Shown here: piece by piece, positions 1 through 5,092 of the stretch
Numbering within the stretch: position 1 is the first letter of the stretch
How the letters are laid out: each line of letters starts with the position of its first letter
DNA from: Syntrophaceae bacterium UBA7544
GTDB lineage: Bacteria > Desulfobacterota > Syntrophia > Syntrophales > Smithellaceae
DNA length: 5,106 nucleotides
NCBI GenBank assembly: GCA_002479215.1
Contig: DLME01000149.1
Span: forward strand, 1-5,106
Direction: 5' to 3'
Program-made: the position numbers and the translations under genes
The notes under the pieces: generated by a model
Databases searched by the model: none
Told to the model about the DNA's origin: nothing
Seen by the model: the letters and a program-made list of their open reading frames with translations, nothing else

Positions 1-72
1 GGCGTAACCAATCCATCCGATAGGGATAGCACCTATCTTTATGGCGGAGTAACGTTAAGCTACACTTTCTAA
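1..72 (+). CDS. 3' end of an outer-membrane beta-barrel (porin-like) protein, partial
   Basis: Frame 1 is open from the window edge to a TAA at 70-72 and gives 23 residues ending in TYLYGGVTLSYTF. The alternation of hydrophobic or aromatic with polar residues and the C-terminal Phe match the last beta-strand (the beta-signal read by the BamA machinery) of outer-membrane barrels. A perfect terminator starts 20 bases after the stop, which supports this as the true gene end. The barrel family cannot be named from 23 residues. Small TorF-like putative porins are one possibility given the potassium-transport context, but that is a guess. If correct, the cell has an outer membrane. The gene is probably transcribed separately from the kdp sensor genes because the terminator lies between them. 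Confidence 0.7.
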   Translation, partial: GVTNPSDRDSTYLYGGVTLSYTF

Positions 73-91
73 GAAGTGATGTTGGTTTTGC

Positions 92-132
92 AGCCGCTGC
101 AATTTGTCCGGAATAAATTGCAGCGGCTTTTT
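92..132 (+). terminator. Rho-independent terminator after the beta-barrel gene
   Basis: A 13-bp perfect stem, GCCGCTGCAATTT (93-105) with AAATTGCAGCGGC (115-127), closes a 9-nt loop. It can be extended by A92-T128, and TTTTT follows at 128-132. The position just after the stop at 72 and the T run on the + strand show that it ends the upstream transcript. The minus-strand side has no comparable T run, so it looks unidirectional. It insulates the regulatory genes from the barrel gene. Confidence 0.92.
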
Positions 133-154
133 AAGGAAGAGCTGGAATTGAGAA

Positions 155-182
155 TTGACAGAGGGAGGGTGAAGTATCTAAT
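155..182 (+). promoter_or_regulatory. Candidate sigma-70/sigma-A promoter for the kdp sensor operon
   Basis: A perfect -35 TTGACA (155-160) is separated by 16 bases from TCTAAT (177-182), which matches TATAAT at 5 of 6 positions. It lies just after the terminator and in front of the first sensor gene, which is where an operon promoter is expected. Transcription would begin near 189, giving a leader of roughly 57 bases. No operator repeat or KdpE site could be recognised. The call rests on consensus match and position only. Confidence 0.5.
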
Positions 183-210
183 CCAAGCGGTGCAACTGGT
201 TTCTAATTAA

Positions 211-240
211 TCGACATGGTATTCTAACTTATGATAGAAT
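211..240 (+). promoter_or_regulatory. Second candidate promoter, close to the kinase start codon
   Basis: TCGACA (211-216, 5/6 to the -35 consensus) is followed after 18 bases by TAGAAT (235-240, 5/6 to the -10 consensus). An overlapping TATGAT (230-235) is an alternative -10. A start 6-8 bases after the -10 would fall at or next to the ATG at 247, so a transcript from here would have almost no leader. The region is AT-rich, so chance matches are likely. This is weaker than the promoter at 155-182. Confidence 0.3.
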
Positions 241-246
241 AAAATT

Positions 247-1764
247 ATGAAAGCAACCCGCATGAACATGGCGTATTTGTGGACCCTTCTGACTATATCC
301 CTTGTTACCGTTATTGGGAAATTTCTGCCCCCCTTTTTTGACCTTTTAAATATAGCTCTCCTATATCTATTGCCGGTTCTGATCAGCGCGGCTTACTGGG
401 GCCGTGGCCCTTCATTTTTTGCTTCTTTTTTGGGAGTATTGGCTTTTGATTTTTTCTTTGTACCCCCAATTTATAGTTTCTCCGTAGATAATATACAGTA
501 CTTGTTCACGTTTGCGGTTTACCTGTTGGTTGCAATCGTCATCTCCACTATGGCCACCAAGCTCAGGGATGAACTGGAAAAAGCCCGAAAAAGTGAGAGG
601 TTGACGCTTGCCTTATATGCGCTCAGCCGGCAAATGGCAGCCGTGACCAACGTGCAGCAGATATCGGAAATTTTGGTCAATACGATTGCTGAAGCTATCG
701 ACAGGAAGATTATTTTCATGTTGCCTGAAACTGATAAAAACCAATTGAGCATTGCGGCATCCAGTCCGGCCGGAGCCACTCTGGCCAGCGGGAATGAACT
801 GGGTATTGCGCAATGGGTTTGGGATCATGGGAAGTATGCAGGCAGGGGAACCGGGGTTATCAGGGAAACGCCGACGTTCTTTTTACCGGTCAAGGTGGAA
901 AACAGGACAATGGCCGTTCTTGCGGTTACCCCGGAAATGAAGGATGATTTCATCTCGCCCGAGCAGCTCCAAATCCTGGAGGCTTTTACCAACATCGCTG
1001 CCGTAGGTCTCATCCGTGTAGAGTTGGCGAAAGAAGCCGCAAAGGCAAAATTGCTTTCCGAATCTGAGAAATTGCATACAGCTTTATTGAACTCTGTTTC
1101 TCATGAAATCCGAACGCCCCTGGCATCCATCACCGGAGCCGTGACGGGTCTCCTGGAAGGGGGAGTGATTAGCTCGGAGTCGAGAGATATCCTTTTGAGC
1201 ACGATTAAAGAAGAGGCGCAGCGGATGAATCGCTTTACGTCCAATCTTCTGGATATGACACGTCTGGAAAGCGGGGTACTGAAGCCCAATGTGGATTGGT
1301 GCGACATGCAGGATATAGTTGGAGTTGCCATCCGAGAGATTGGGGATATATTGCAAAAACATAAGCTGCAAATATATATTCCTGCGGGACTGCCGCTCGT
1401 AATGGCCGATTTTGCTCTTATCGAGCATGTGGTCATTAATCTGCTCGAAAATGCCGTCAAGTATTCGCTGCCGGATGGCGAAATTTCCATGTCGGTTCAA
1501 CAGAGGGACAAGGAACTGCTTTTTTCCATTATTAATGTCGGCTCAACAATTCCGGCGAAGGACAGGAAAGATGTATTTGACAAATTTTATCGCCTTCACG
1601 TATCCAAAAACCGGGCAGGAATAGGACTGGGTCTTTCAATCTGCAAAGGAATAATTGAGGCGCATAAGGGCAAAATATGGGTAGAGTCGTCCGGGCAAAA
1701 TAAAAATTGTTTCATTTTCTCGCTGCCCGTACCGGATCAACCATCGCAACCTGGAAATATTTAA
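247..1764 (+). CDS. kdpD: KdpD-type membrane sensor histidine kinase without the N-terminal KdpD/Usp region
   Basis: This 505-residue kinase is expected to autophosphorylate and pass phosphate to the adjacent KdpE. Four membrane segments (about 10-28, 33-50, 55-72, 82-102) form a DUF4118-type domain with the signature DFFFVPPIYSF (68-78). A GAF-like domain follows at about 120-258, with W190, H194-G195 and G199-x-G201. The HisKA motif SVSHEIRTPL (283-292) holds the phospho-acceptor H286. The ATPase domain shows the N box LLENAVKYS (399-407, N402), the F box FDKFYR (444-449) and a G2 box GIGLGL (458-463). The G1 region reads NVGSTIP (430-436) rather than DxGxG, a variant also found in CusS-like kinases. 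It corresponds to the C-terminal part of a standard KdpD; the missing N-terminal part is encoded at 2655-4685. No Shine-Dalgarno sequence precedes ATG 247. In-frame ATGs at 262 and 268 have none either, and an in-frame TAG at 235-237 blocks extension upstream. Confidence 0.93.
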   Translation: MKATRMNMAYLWTLLTISLVTVIGKFLPPFFDLLNIALLYLLPVLISAAYWGRGPSFFASFLGVLAFDFFFVPPIYSFSVDNIQYLFTFAVYLLVAIVISTMATKLRDELEKARKSERLTLALYALSRQMAAVTNVQQISEILVNTIAEAIDRKIIFMLPETDKNQLSIAASSPAGATLASGNELGIAQWVWDHGKYAGRGTGVIRETPTFFLPVKVENRTMAVLAVTPEMKDDFISPEQLQILEAFTNIAAVGLIRVELAKEAAKAKLLSESEKLHTALLNSVSHEIRTPLASITGAVTGLLEGGVISSESRDILLSTIKEEAQRMNRFTSNLLDMTRLESGVLKPNVDWCDMQDIVGVAIREIGDILQKHKLQIYIPAGLPLVMADFALIEHVVINLLENAVKYSLPDGEISMSVQQRDKELLFSIINVGSTIPAKDRKDVFDKFYRLHVSKNRAGIGLGLSICKGIIEAHKGKIWVESSGQNKNCFIFSLPVPDQPSQPGNI

Positions 1765-1769
1765 GGTGA
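1763..1769 (+). promoter_or_regulatory. Shine-Dalgarno site that decides the kdpE start
   Basis: AAGGTGA (1763-1769) overlaps the kinase stop codon TAA (1762-1764) and ends 5 bases before ATG 1775. It favours ATG 1775 over the in-frame GTG at 1766, which lies inside this site and has no ribosome site of its own at a workable distance. The overlap of stop codon and ribosome site points to translational coupling of kinase and regulator. Confidence 0.7.
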
Positions 1770-1774
1770 AGAAT

Positions 1775-2482
1775 ATGTCGACTGAAGGTGCGCGTATCCT
1801 CGTCATTGATGACGAAAAACAAATCCGCCGGATGCTTAATATAGCTTTAACCGGCCATAGCTATAATATAGCTGAAGCGGCAACTGGGCACGAGGGTCTG
1901 AACCAAGCCACTATTTTCCACCCGGATATAATAATTCTGGATCTGGGCTTGCCGGACTGTGATGGCCATGAAGTGGTCAGCAAACTTCGCGAATGGACCG
2001 AGACCCCCATAATCATTCTGTCCGTTCGCGAGCAGGAAAGCGAAAAAATTAAGGCTCTGGATGCCGGGGCGGATGACTATTTAACGAAGCCTTTCAACAT
2101 GGGGGAACTCCTGGCCAGGATCAGGGTGGCGTTGCGTCGTTCGGCAAAAACGGTTGATGAGCCGGTACTGGCATTCGGAGAGATTACTCTGGACATCGCC
2201 CGCCGAATAGTGAGTCTCAGGGGGAAAGAGCTAAAACTGACCCCGACTGAATATGAAATTTTGAAATATTTGACCCTACAGGCCGACCGTGTCGTGACCC
2301 ATCAGCAGTTGTTGCGAGCCATTTGGGGACCGAATTATCAGGAGCATACGCATTATTTACGGATTTATGTAGGGCAACTGCGGCGTAAAATCGAGGCTGA
2401 CCCGACCCAACCCAGATATATTCTGACCGAATCGGGAATTGGGTATCGCCTGGTAAAGGACAGTTACATCAAGGGTAATTAG
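1775..2482 (+). CDS. kdpE: KdpE, OmpR/PhoB-family response regulator of the Kdp system
   Basis: A 235-residue, full-length OmpR-type regulator. The receiver domain (about 7-122) has the acidic pair D12-D13, phospho-acceptor D56 in IIILDLGLPD, S83 at the switch Ser/Thr position, and K105 in LTKPF. The winged-helix DNA-binding domain (about 133-230) contains LTPTEYEILKYL and ends with the typical ILTESGIGYRLV. The receiver and linker resemble KdpE closely, including the SVREQESEKIKALDAGADDYLTKPF type of sequence. In the family, phosphorylated KdpE binds upstream of kdpFABC and switches on the potassium pump under potassium limitation or osmotic stress. It lies 10 bases after the kinase and before the kinase-less KdpD half, so all three probably share a transcript. 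No terminator is seen after it. The next gene starts 172 bases further on. Confidence 0.95.
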   Translation: MSTEGARILVIDDEKQIRRMLNIALTGHSYNIAEAATGHEGLNQATIFHPDIIILDLGLPDCDGHEVVSKLREWTETPIIILSVREQESEKIKALDAGADDYLTKPFNMGELLARIRVALRRSAKTVDEPVLAFGEITLDIARRIVSLRGKELKLTPTEYEILKYLTLQADRVVTHQQLLRAIWGPNYQEHTHYLRIYVGQLRRKIEADPTQPRYILTESGIGYRLVKDSYIKGN

Positions 2483-2531
2483 ATATTGCCGGGATTCAGC
2501 ATTCTGCCGAAACAGGAGGAAGCTGGCAACA

Positions 2532-2612
2532 ATGATGAACTATATAAAACACACGGCGTCATTTTGGGGGATGCAGCGCGTCAATGTTTTTGCAATCGAA
2601 TATTACTCTTGA
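2532..2612 (+). CDS. Doubtful 26-codon ORF between kdpE and the kinase-less kdpD
   Basis: ATG-ATG at 2532-2537 opens a frame of 26 codons ending in TGA (2610-2612), starting MMNYIKHTASFWGM and ending FAIEYYS. A strong AGGAGGA (2514-2520) lies upstream, but the 11-base gap to the first ATG is long. An in-frame CTG at 2523 would be better spaced. The peptide is moderately hydrophobic with aromatic residues and has no clear membrane helix, so it does not look like KdpF. It could be a leader peptide coupling translation into the next gene, a relic, or chance. I do not recognise it. Confidence 0.2.
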   Translation: MMNYIKHTASFWGMQRVNVFAIEYYS

Positions 2613-2654
2613 AAGTATCAAGGTTCAGCGGTAAATTATAGGGAAGGCAACTTT

Positions 2655-4685
2655 ATGGAAGAAAAAGATTTAAGGTCTGATCCCGATGCCCTTTTAAAAG
2701 AAATAGAAAAGGATGATGCCAAGAAGGGAAGATTAAAAATATTTCTCGGCTACGCTCCTGGTGTCGGTAAAACTTTTGCCATGCTCAATGATGCCCATGT
2801 ATTGAAGAAACGCGGGATAGATGTTGTAGTTGGTTTCGTCGAAACACATAAGCGTGCCGATACGGAATTGCTTCTTGTCGACCTGGAAGTAATACCCCGG
2901 AAGATGATTGATTATAAGGGTATTTCTATCGGAGAAATGGATCTGGATGCCGTTCTCGTGAGGCATCCTGCCGTTGTCCTGGTGGACGAACTTGCCCACA
3001 CCAATGTCGAGGGCAGCCGCCATCCAAAACGTTATCAGGATATTGAGGAATTACTGGAACAAGGAATTGATGTTCACACCACGGTCAATATCCAGCACTT
3101 CGAAAGCATGAATGACGCTGTTGCCAAAATCACCTCTGTCCGCATGCTGGAAACATTGCCGGACACATTTTTTGACCTGGCCAACGAGGTCCAGGTAATC
3201 GACATTCCCTGGGAAGAGCTGACGCAAAGGTTAAAGGAGGGCAAGGTATACATCCCCGAGCAGGCTCTCCATGCCATAGATAACTTTTTCCAAAGGGGTA
3301 ATCTGTTTGCCCTGCGCGAACTCATGTTAACTCTTGTCGCCCGCAAGATGGATAGCGAGCTTCTCAATTATATGAGGGCAAAAGCGATTCCCGGTCCCTG
3401 GCCTACCTCGGATAAACTTGTTGTCTGCATTGCCGCCAGTCCCTATGCCAAACAATTGATCCGCAAAGCCTATTCGATCGCTAAAGATGTGCATGCCGAA
3501 TGGTATGCAGTCTATGTTTTACCCAGTGGTTTTACCGAGCCTTCGGGTAAGGCAAAAGTTTATTTAACGGATGCGCTGAATCTCGCGGAAGAGCTGGGTG
3601 CAAAAATCATGACGCTTTCCGGTGACGATGTTGCCGATGAAATTATTCGTTTTGCCCGGGAGAACAACATTACGCAGATCGTAATCGGTAAGCCGCTACG
3701 GTCGGCCCTTATTGAATTTTTTAAAAGATCACCTGTTTCCCGTCTTCTTTATGCCTCGAGTGATTTTGAACTTCATCTCATTACTCCGACAGTGGGGAAA
3801 AAAGGAAAAGAACCCAGTCCCCCTCCTCCTCGGAAAATAGTGTTTAAGTTATCCGATTACTTAATGACACTGGTTATGATTGCAATTATCACTCTGGTTA
3901 ATGCCGTTCTTCAGAACTTTGTTGATCCGTCTTCGTTAGTTTATATCTATTTAATTGCAACAATTGTCAGCGCCTTGTTGTTTGGTGTATGGCCGTCAAT
4001 ATTTACTTCGATCTTTAGTCTTTTAACTTATGATTTTTTCTTTACCGAACCCAAATACAGCTTTTTGGTGAAAGACCCCAAGGAAATAATTAATGTATTG
4101 GTTTTCCTTTTTACCGCAATTATTGTCGGGCAGTTGGTAAAGGTTGTAAAAAAACAAAATGTTGCCCTGCAACTAAGGCTGGAGAGGGTTGTCCTCGTCG
4201 AAGAGATGAGCAGGGAATTCTTGATCCTCCCCCCTCTCGAACAGCTGGTAGAAGGACTGGCTGCTTTTTCTCAGGAAACAATGAACACCCTGGCCTTCCT
4301 GAGGACAACAATTCTTAATGACATAAGCAATCTTACCACCAAGTATGTTCAGAAGGTTATCAACGTTCCGTGTTTTGTTCTGTTCAGGGCAAAGGGAGGC
4401 GACCTGCAGCTATGGTCAAGAAGTAGTCCGGATTTGGAAATTAATCAAAATGATATGGCTGTTGCCCATTGGTCCTTTTCTCACGGGGAAATTTCCGGTG
4501 CCGGAACTGAGACCCTGCCGAGTATCTCCTATTGTTTCCTGCCGATCAAATCCCAGGAGGAGACGATCGGCGTAGTCGGCATAAAATATGAGTTTAAGAA
4601 CCTGCTCCCGGAACAACGCCGCATCCTGGGAACTATATCCAATTTGACATCTCTTGCCGCTTCCAGATGGGTAAGGATTGGATAG
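2655..4685 (+). CDS. kdpD: Kinase-less KdpD half: KdpD P-loop domain, Usp domain, DUF4118 membrane domain and GAF-like domain
   Basis: A 676-residue protein starting at ATG 2655, 7 bases after GGGAAGG (2641-2647). The KdpD domain (about 24-235) has a Walker A motif GYAPGVGKT (32-40) and a Walker B-like VVLVDELAHTN (107-117), plus family blocks VETHKRADT (62-70) and DVHTTVNIQHFES (139-151). A Usp-like domain (about 253-378) follows; in this family it can bind nucleotides, including c-di-AMP in S. aureus KdpD. A proline-rich linker (388-392) leads to four membrane segments (about 401-419, 426-443, 445-463, 477-496) with DFFFTEPKYSF (460-470), then a GAF-like domain (about 515-672) with W606, H610-G611 and G615-x-G617. 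It stops where a normal KdpD would continue into HisKA, so it cannot phosphorylate KdpE by itself. It most likely works with the kinase at 247-1764. Kinase-less KdpD forms are known in cyanobacteria and as KdpN in Alicyclobacillus. An array of repeats begins 8 bases after the stop. Confidence 0.93.
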   Translation: MEEKDLRSDPDALLKEIEKDDAKKGRLKIFLGYAPGVGKTFAMLNDAHVLKKRGIDVVVGFVETHKRADTELLLVDLEVIPRKMIDYKGISIGEMDLDAVLVRHPAVVLVDELAHTNVEGSRHPKRYQDIEELLEQGIDVHTTVNIQHFESMNDAVAKITSVRMLETLPDTFFDLANEVQVIDIPWEELTQRLKEGKVYIPEQALHAIDNFFQRGNLFALRELMLTLVARKMDSELLNYMRAKAIPGPWPTSDKLVVCIAASPYAKQLIRKAYSIAKDVHAEWYAVYVLPSGFTEPSGKAKVYLTDALNLAEELGAKIMTLSGDDVADEIIRFARENNITQIVIGKPLRSALIEFFKRSPVSRLLYASSDFELHLITPTVGKKGKEPSPPPPRKIVFKLSDYLMTLVMIAIITLVNAVLQNFVDPSSLVYIYLIATIVSALLFGVWPSIFTSIFSLLTYDFFFTEPKYSFLVKDPKEIINVLVFLFTAIIVGQLVKVVKKQNVALQLRLERVVLVEEMSREFLILPPLEQLVEGLAAFSQETMNTLAFLRTTILNDISNLTTKYVQKVINVPCFVLFRAKGGDLQLWSRSSPDLEINQNDMAVAHWSFSHGEISGAGTETLPSISYCFLPIKSQEETIGVVGIKYEFKNLLPEQRRILGTISNLTSLAASRWVRIG

Positions 4686-4692
4686 GCCGGAA

Positions 4693-4752
4693 TCACTTCG
4701 TTTTGGAAATTGAGTTTCATGGATCCCGCGACGCTTCGCTTTGGGGATCAAT
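4693..4752 (+). repeat. Direct repeat of about 60 bp, copy 1
   Basis: This segment matches 4997-5057 with two substitutions and one single-base gap. It starts TCACTTCGTTTTGG and ends TTTGGGGATCAAT. Its inner half is the hairpin 4719-4752. Its left end starts in the middle of what is a complete hairpin in copy 2: the loop and right arm are present, but the left arm is replaced by the end of the kdpD gene. Confidence 0.9.
4719..4752. repeat. Inverted repeat, 9-bp arms with one mismatch, 16-nt loop
   Basis: ATGGATCCC (4719-4727) faces GGGATCAAT (4744-4752). Only G4721 opposite A4750 fails to pair. The loop GCGACGCTTCGCTTTG is 16 nt. It is the same module as 5024-5057, where the mismatch is absent. 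Confidence 0.75.
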
Positions 4753-4781
4753 CCCCCCTCTGGTGGGATCAATTCAGCTAG

Positions 4782-4813
4782 CAGATATTTCTGTGCTGCG
4801 CTTGCAATATCTG
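4782..4813. repeat. Inverted repeat, perfect 8-bp arms, 16-nt loop
   Basis: CAGATATT (4782-4789) pairs with AATATCTG (4806-4813) around the 16-nt loop TCTGTGCTGCGCTTGC. The arms are unrelated in sequence to those of the other hairpins, but loop length and the CTGCGCTTG core are shared. AGTTTCATTGATTC follows directly, as after the hairpin at 4985-5018. Confidence 0.75.
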
Positions 4814-4834
4814 AGTTTCATTGATTCAACTAAC
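4813..4834 (+). repeat. Linker repeat GAGTTTCATTRATTCRACT, copy 1
   Basis: The 22 bases match 4965-4986 at 19 positions. The shared core is GAGTTTCATT, which also occurs in shorter form at 4712 (ending CATG) and at 5017. It joins the right arm of one hairpin to the next module. Confidence 0.75.
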
Positions 4835-4860
4835 GCTTCAAACTTCGCGGCGCTCGTTTT
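4834..4860 (+). repeat. 27-bp repeat, copy 1 (CGCTTCAAACTTCGC...)
   Basis: Matches 5066-5092 at 26 of 27 positions; the single difference is G4849 against T5081. It carries the CTTCGC loop core. AAAC (4840-4843) can pair with GTTT (4856-4859) around a 12-nt loop, but the outer arm has diverged, so this copy forms only a weak hairpin. Confidence 0.8.
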
Positions 4861-4878
4861 ACTACGGCGCTACGCGTC

Positions 4879-4887
4879 TGGTATAAT
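4879..4887 (+). promoter_or_regulatory. Extended -10 promoter element inside the array
   Basis: TGGTATAAT is a perfect TGnTATAAT extended -10. The best -35 at 17 bases is TTACTA (4859-4864), only 3 of 6, but extended -10 promoters often work with weak -35 regions. Transcription would start near 4894 and run through the second block of hairpins and out of the window. It could serve a downstream gene or make a structured RNA; neither can be seen here. Confidence 0.35.
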
Positions 4888-4964
4888 TCGTCCAGCAAAC
4901 TTCAGCGGTGACGTGACCTTTAGGTTATGCACTTTGTTTCTGAAGCTTGGGTCTCATTATCGGC

Positions 4965-4986
4965 GAGTTTCATTAATTCGACTATC
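4965..4986 (+). repeat. Linker repeat GAGTTTCATTRATTCRACT, copy 2
   Basis: Partner of 4813-4834 with three substitutions. Its last bases overlap the left arm of the hairpin at 4985-5018. No well-paired hairpin precedes it, unlike copy 1, so the module to its left (about 4900-4960) has probably been rearranged or has decayed. Confidence 0.75.
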
Positions 4987-5018
4987 AAATTTCTATTCAC
5001 TTCGTTTTGGAAATTTGA
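4985..5018. repeat. Inverted repeat, perfect 9-bp arms, 16-nt loop
   Basis: TCAAATTTC (4985-4993) pairs with GAAATTTGA (5010-5018) around the 16-nt loop TATTCACTTCGTTTTG. GTTTC (5019-5023) follows, and then the next hairpin starts at once, 39 bp from this one centre to centre. Confidence 0.8.
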
Positions 5019-5057
5019 GTTTCATTGATCCCGCGACGCTTTGCTTTGGGGATCAAT
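4997..5057 (+). repeat. Direct repeat of about 60 bp, copy 2
   Basis: Near-identical partner of 4693-4752, offset by about 304 bp. The differences are one extra T in the AAATTT arm (5014-5016), T5026 for G4721, and T5042 for C4736. The extra T and T5026 both complete perfect stems in this copy, so copy 2 looks like the less degraded version. Confidence 0.9.
5024..5057. repeat. Inverted repeat, perfect 9-bp arms, 16-nt loop
   Basis: ATTGATCCC (5024-5032) pairs with GGGATCAAT (5049-5057) around the 16-nt loop GCGACGCTTTGCTTTG. It is 34 bases long overall, the same as the hairpin at 4985-5018, with entirely different arms. No T run follows on either strand. Confidence 0.8.
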
Positions 5058-5065
5058 TCCGCTTG

Positions 5066-5092
5066 CGCTTCAAACTTCGCTGCGCTCGTTTT
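5066..5092 (+). repeat. 27-bp repeat, copy 2, part of a degenerate hairpin
   Basis: Partner of 4834-4860. In this copy CGCTTCAAAC (5066-5075) faces GTTTTCAGCG (5088-5097), pairing at 8 of 10 positions around the 12-nt loop TTCGCTGCGCTC. The two mismatches are adjacent. A competing stem, CGCTCG (5083-5088) with CGAGCG (5096-5101), has a 7-nt loop and overlaps it, so two alternative folds are possible. Confidence 0.7.

Noticed and set aside
169..210. A 13-codon frame starting with GTG after GGGAGG
   Set aside because: The purine run abuts the start codon, giving no workable spacing, and it overlaps the candidate promoter at 155-182.
1084..1500. Antisense ORFs of 138 and 129 residues inside the kinase gene
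   Set aside because: They are shadows of the HisKA/ATPase coding region, with no recognisable domain and low-complexity composition.
1766..1774. GTG at 1766 as the start of kdpE
   Set aside because: It lies within the AAGGTGA that best serves ATG 1775, and would add only three residues not typical of the family.
4416..4772. Minus-strand ORFs of 118 and 63 residues overlapping the 3' end of kdpD and the array
   Set aside because: Their sense-strand partner is a well-conserved GAF domain; their N-terminal residues are translated repeat sequence and there is no ribosome site.
4712..5025. Repeated minus-strand ATGAAACTC (Met-Lys-Leu) starts at each linker, suggesting tandem small peptides
   Set aside because: The frames are very short and unrelated after the first three codons, and no Shine-Dalgarno precedes them. 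The recurrence is explained by the linker repeat.
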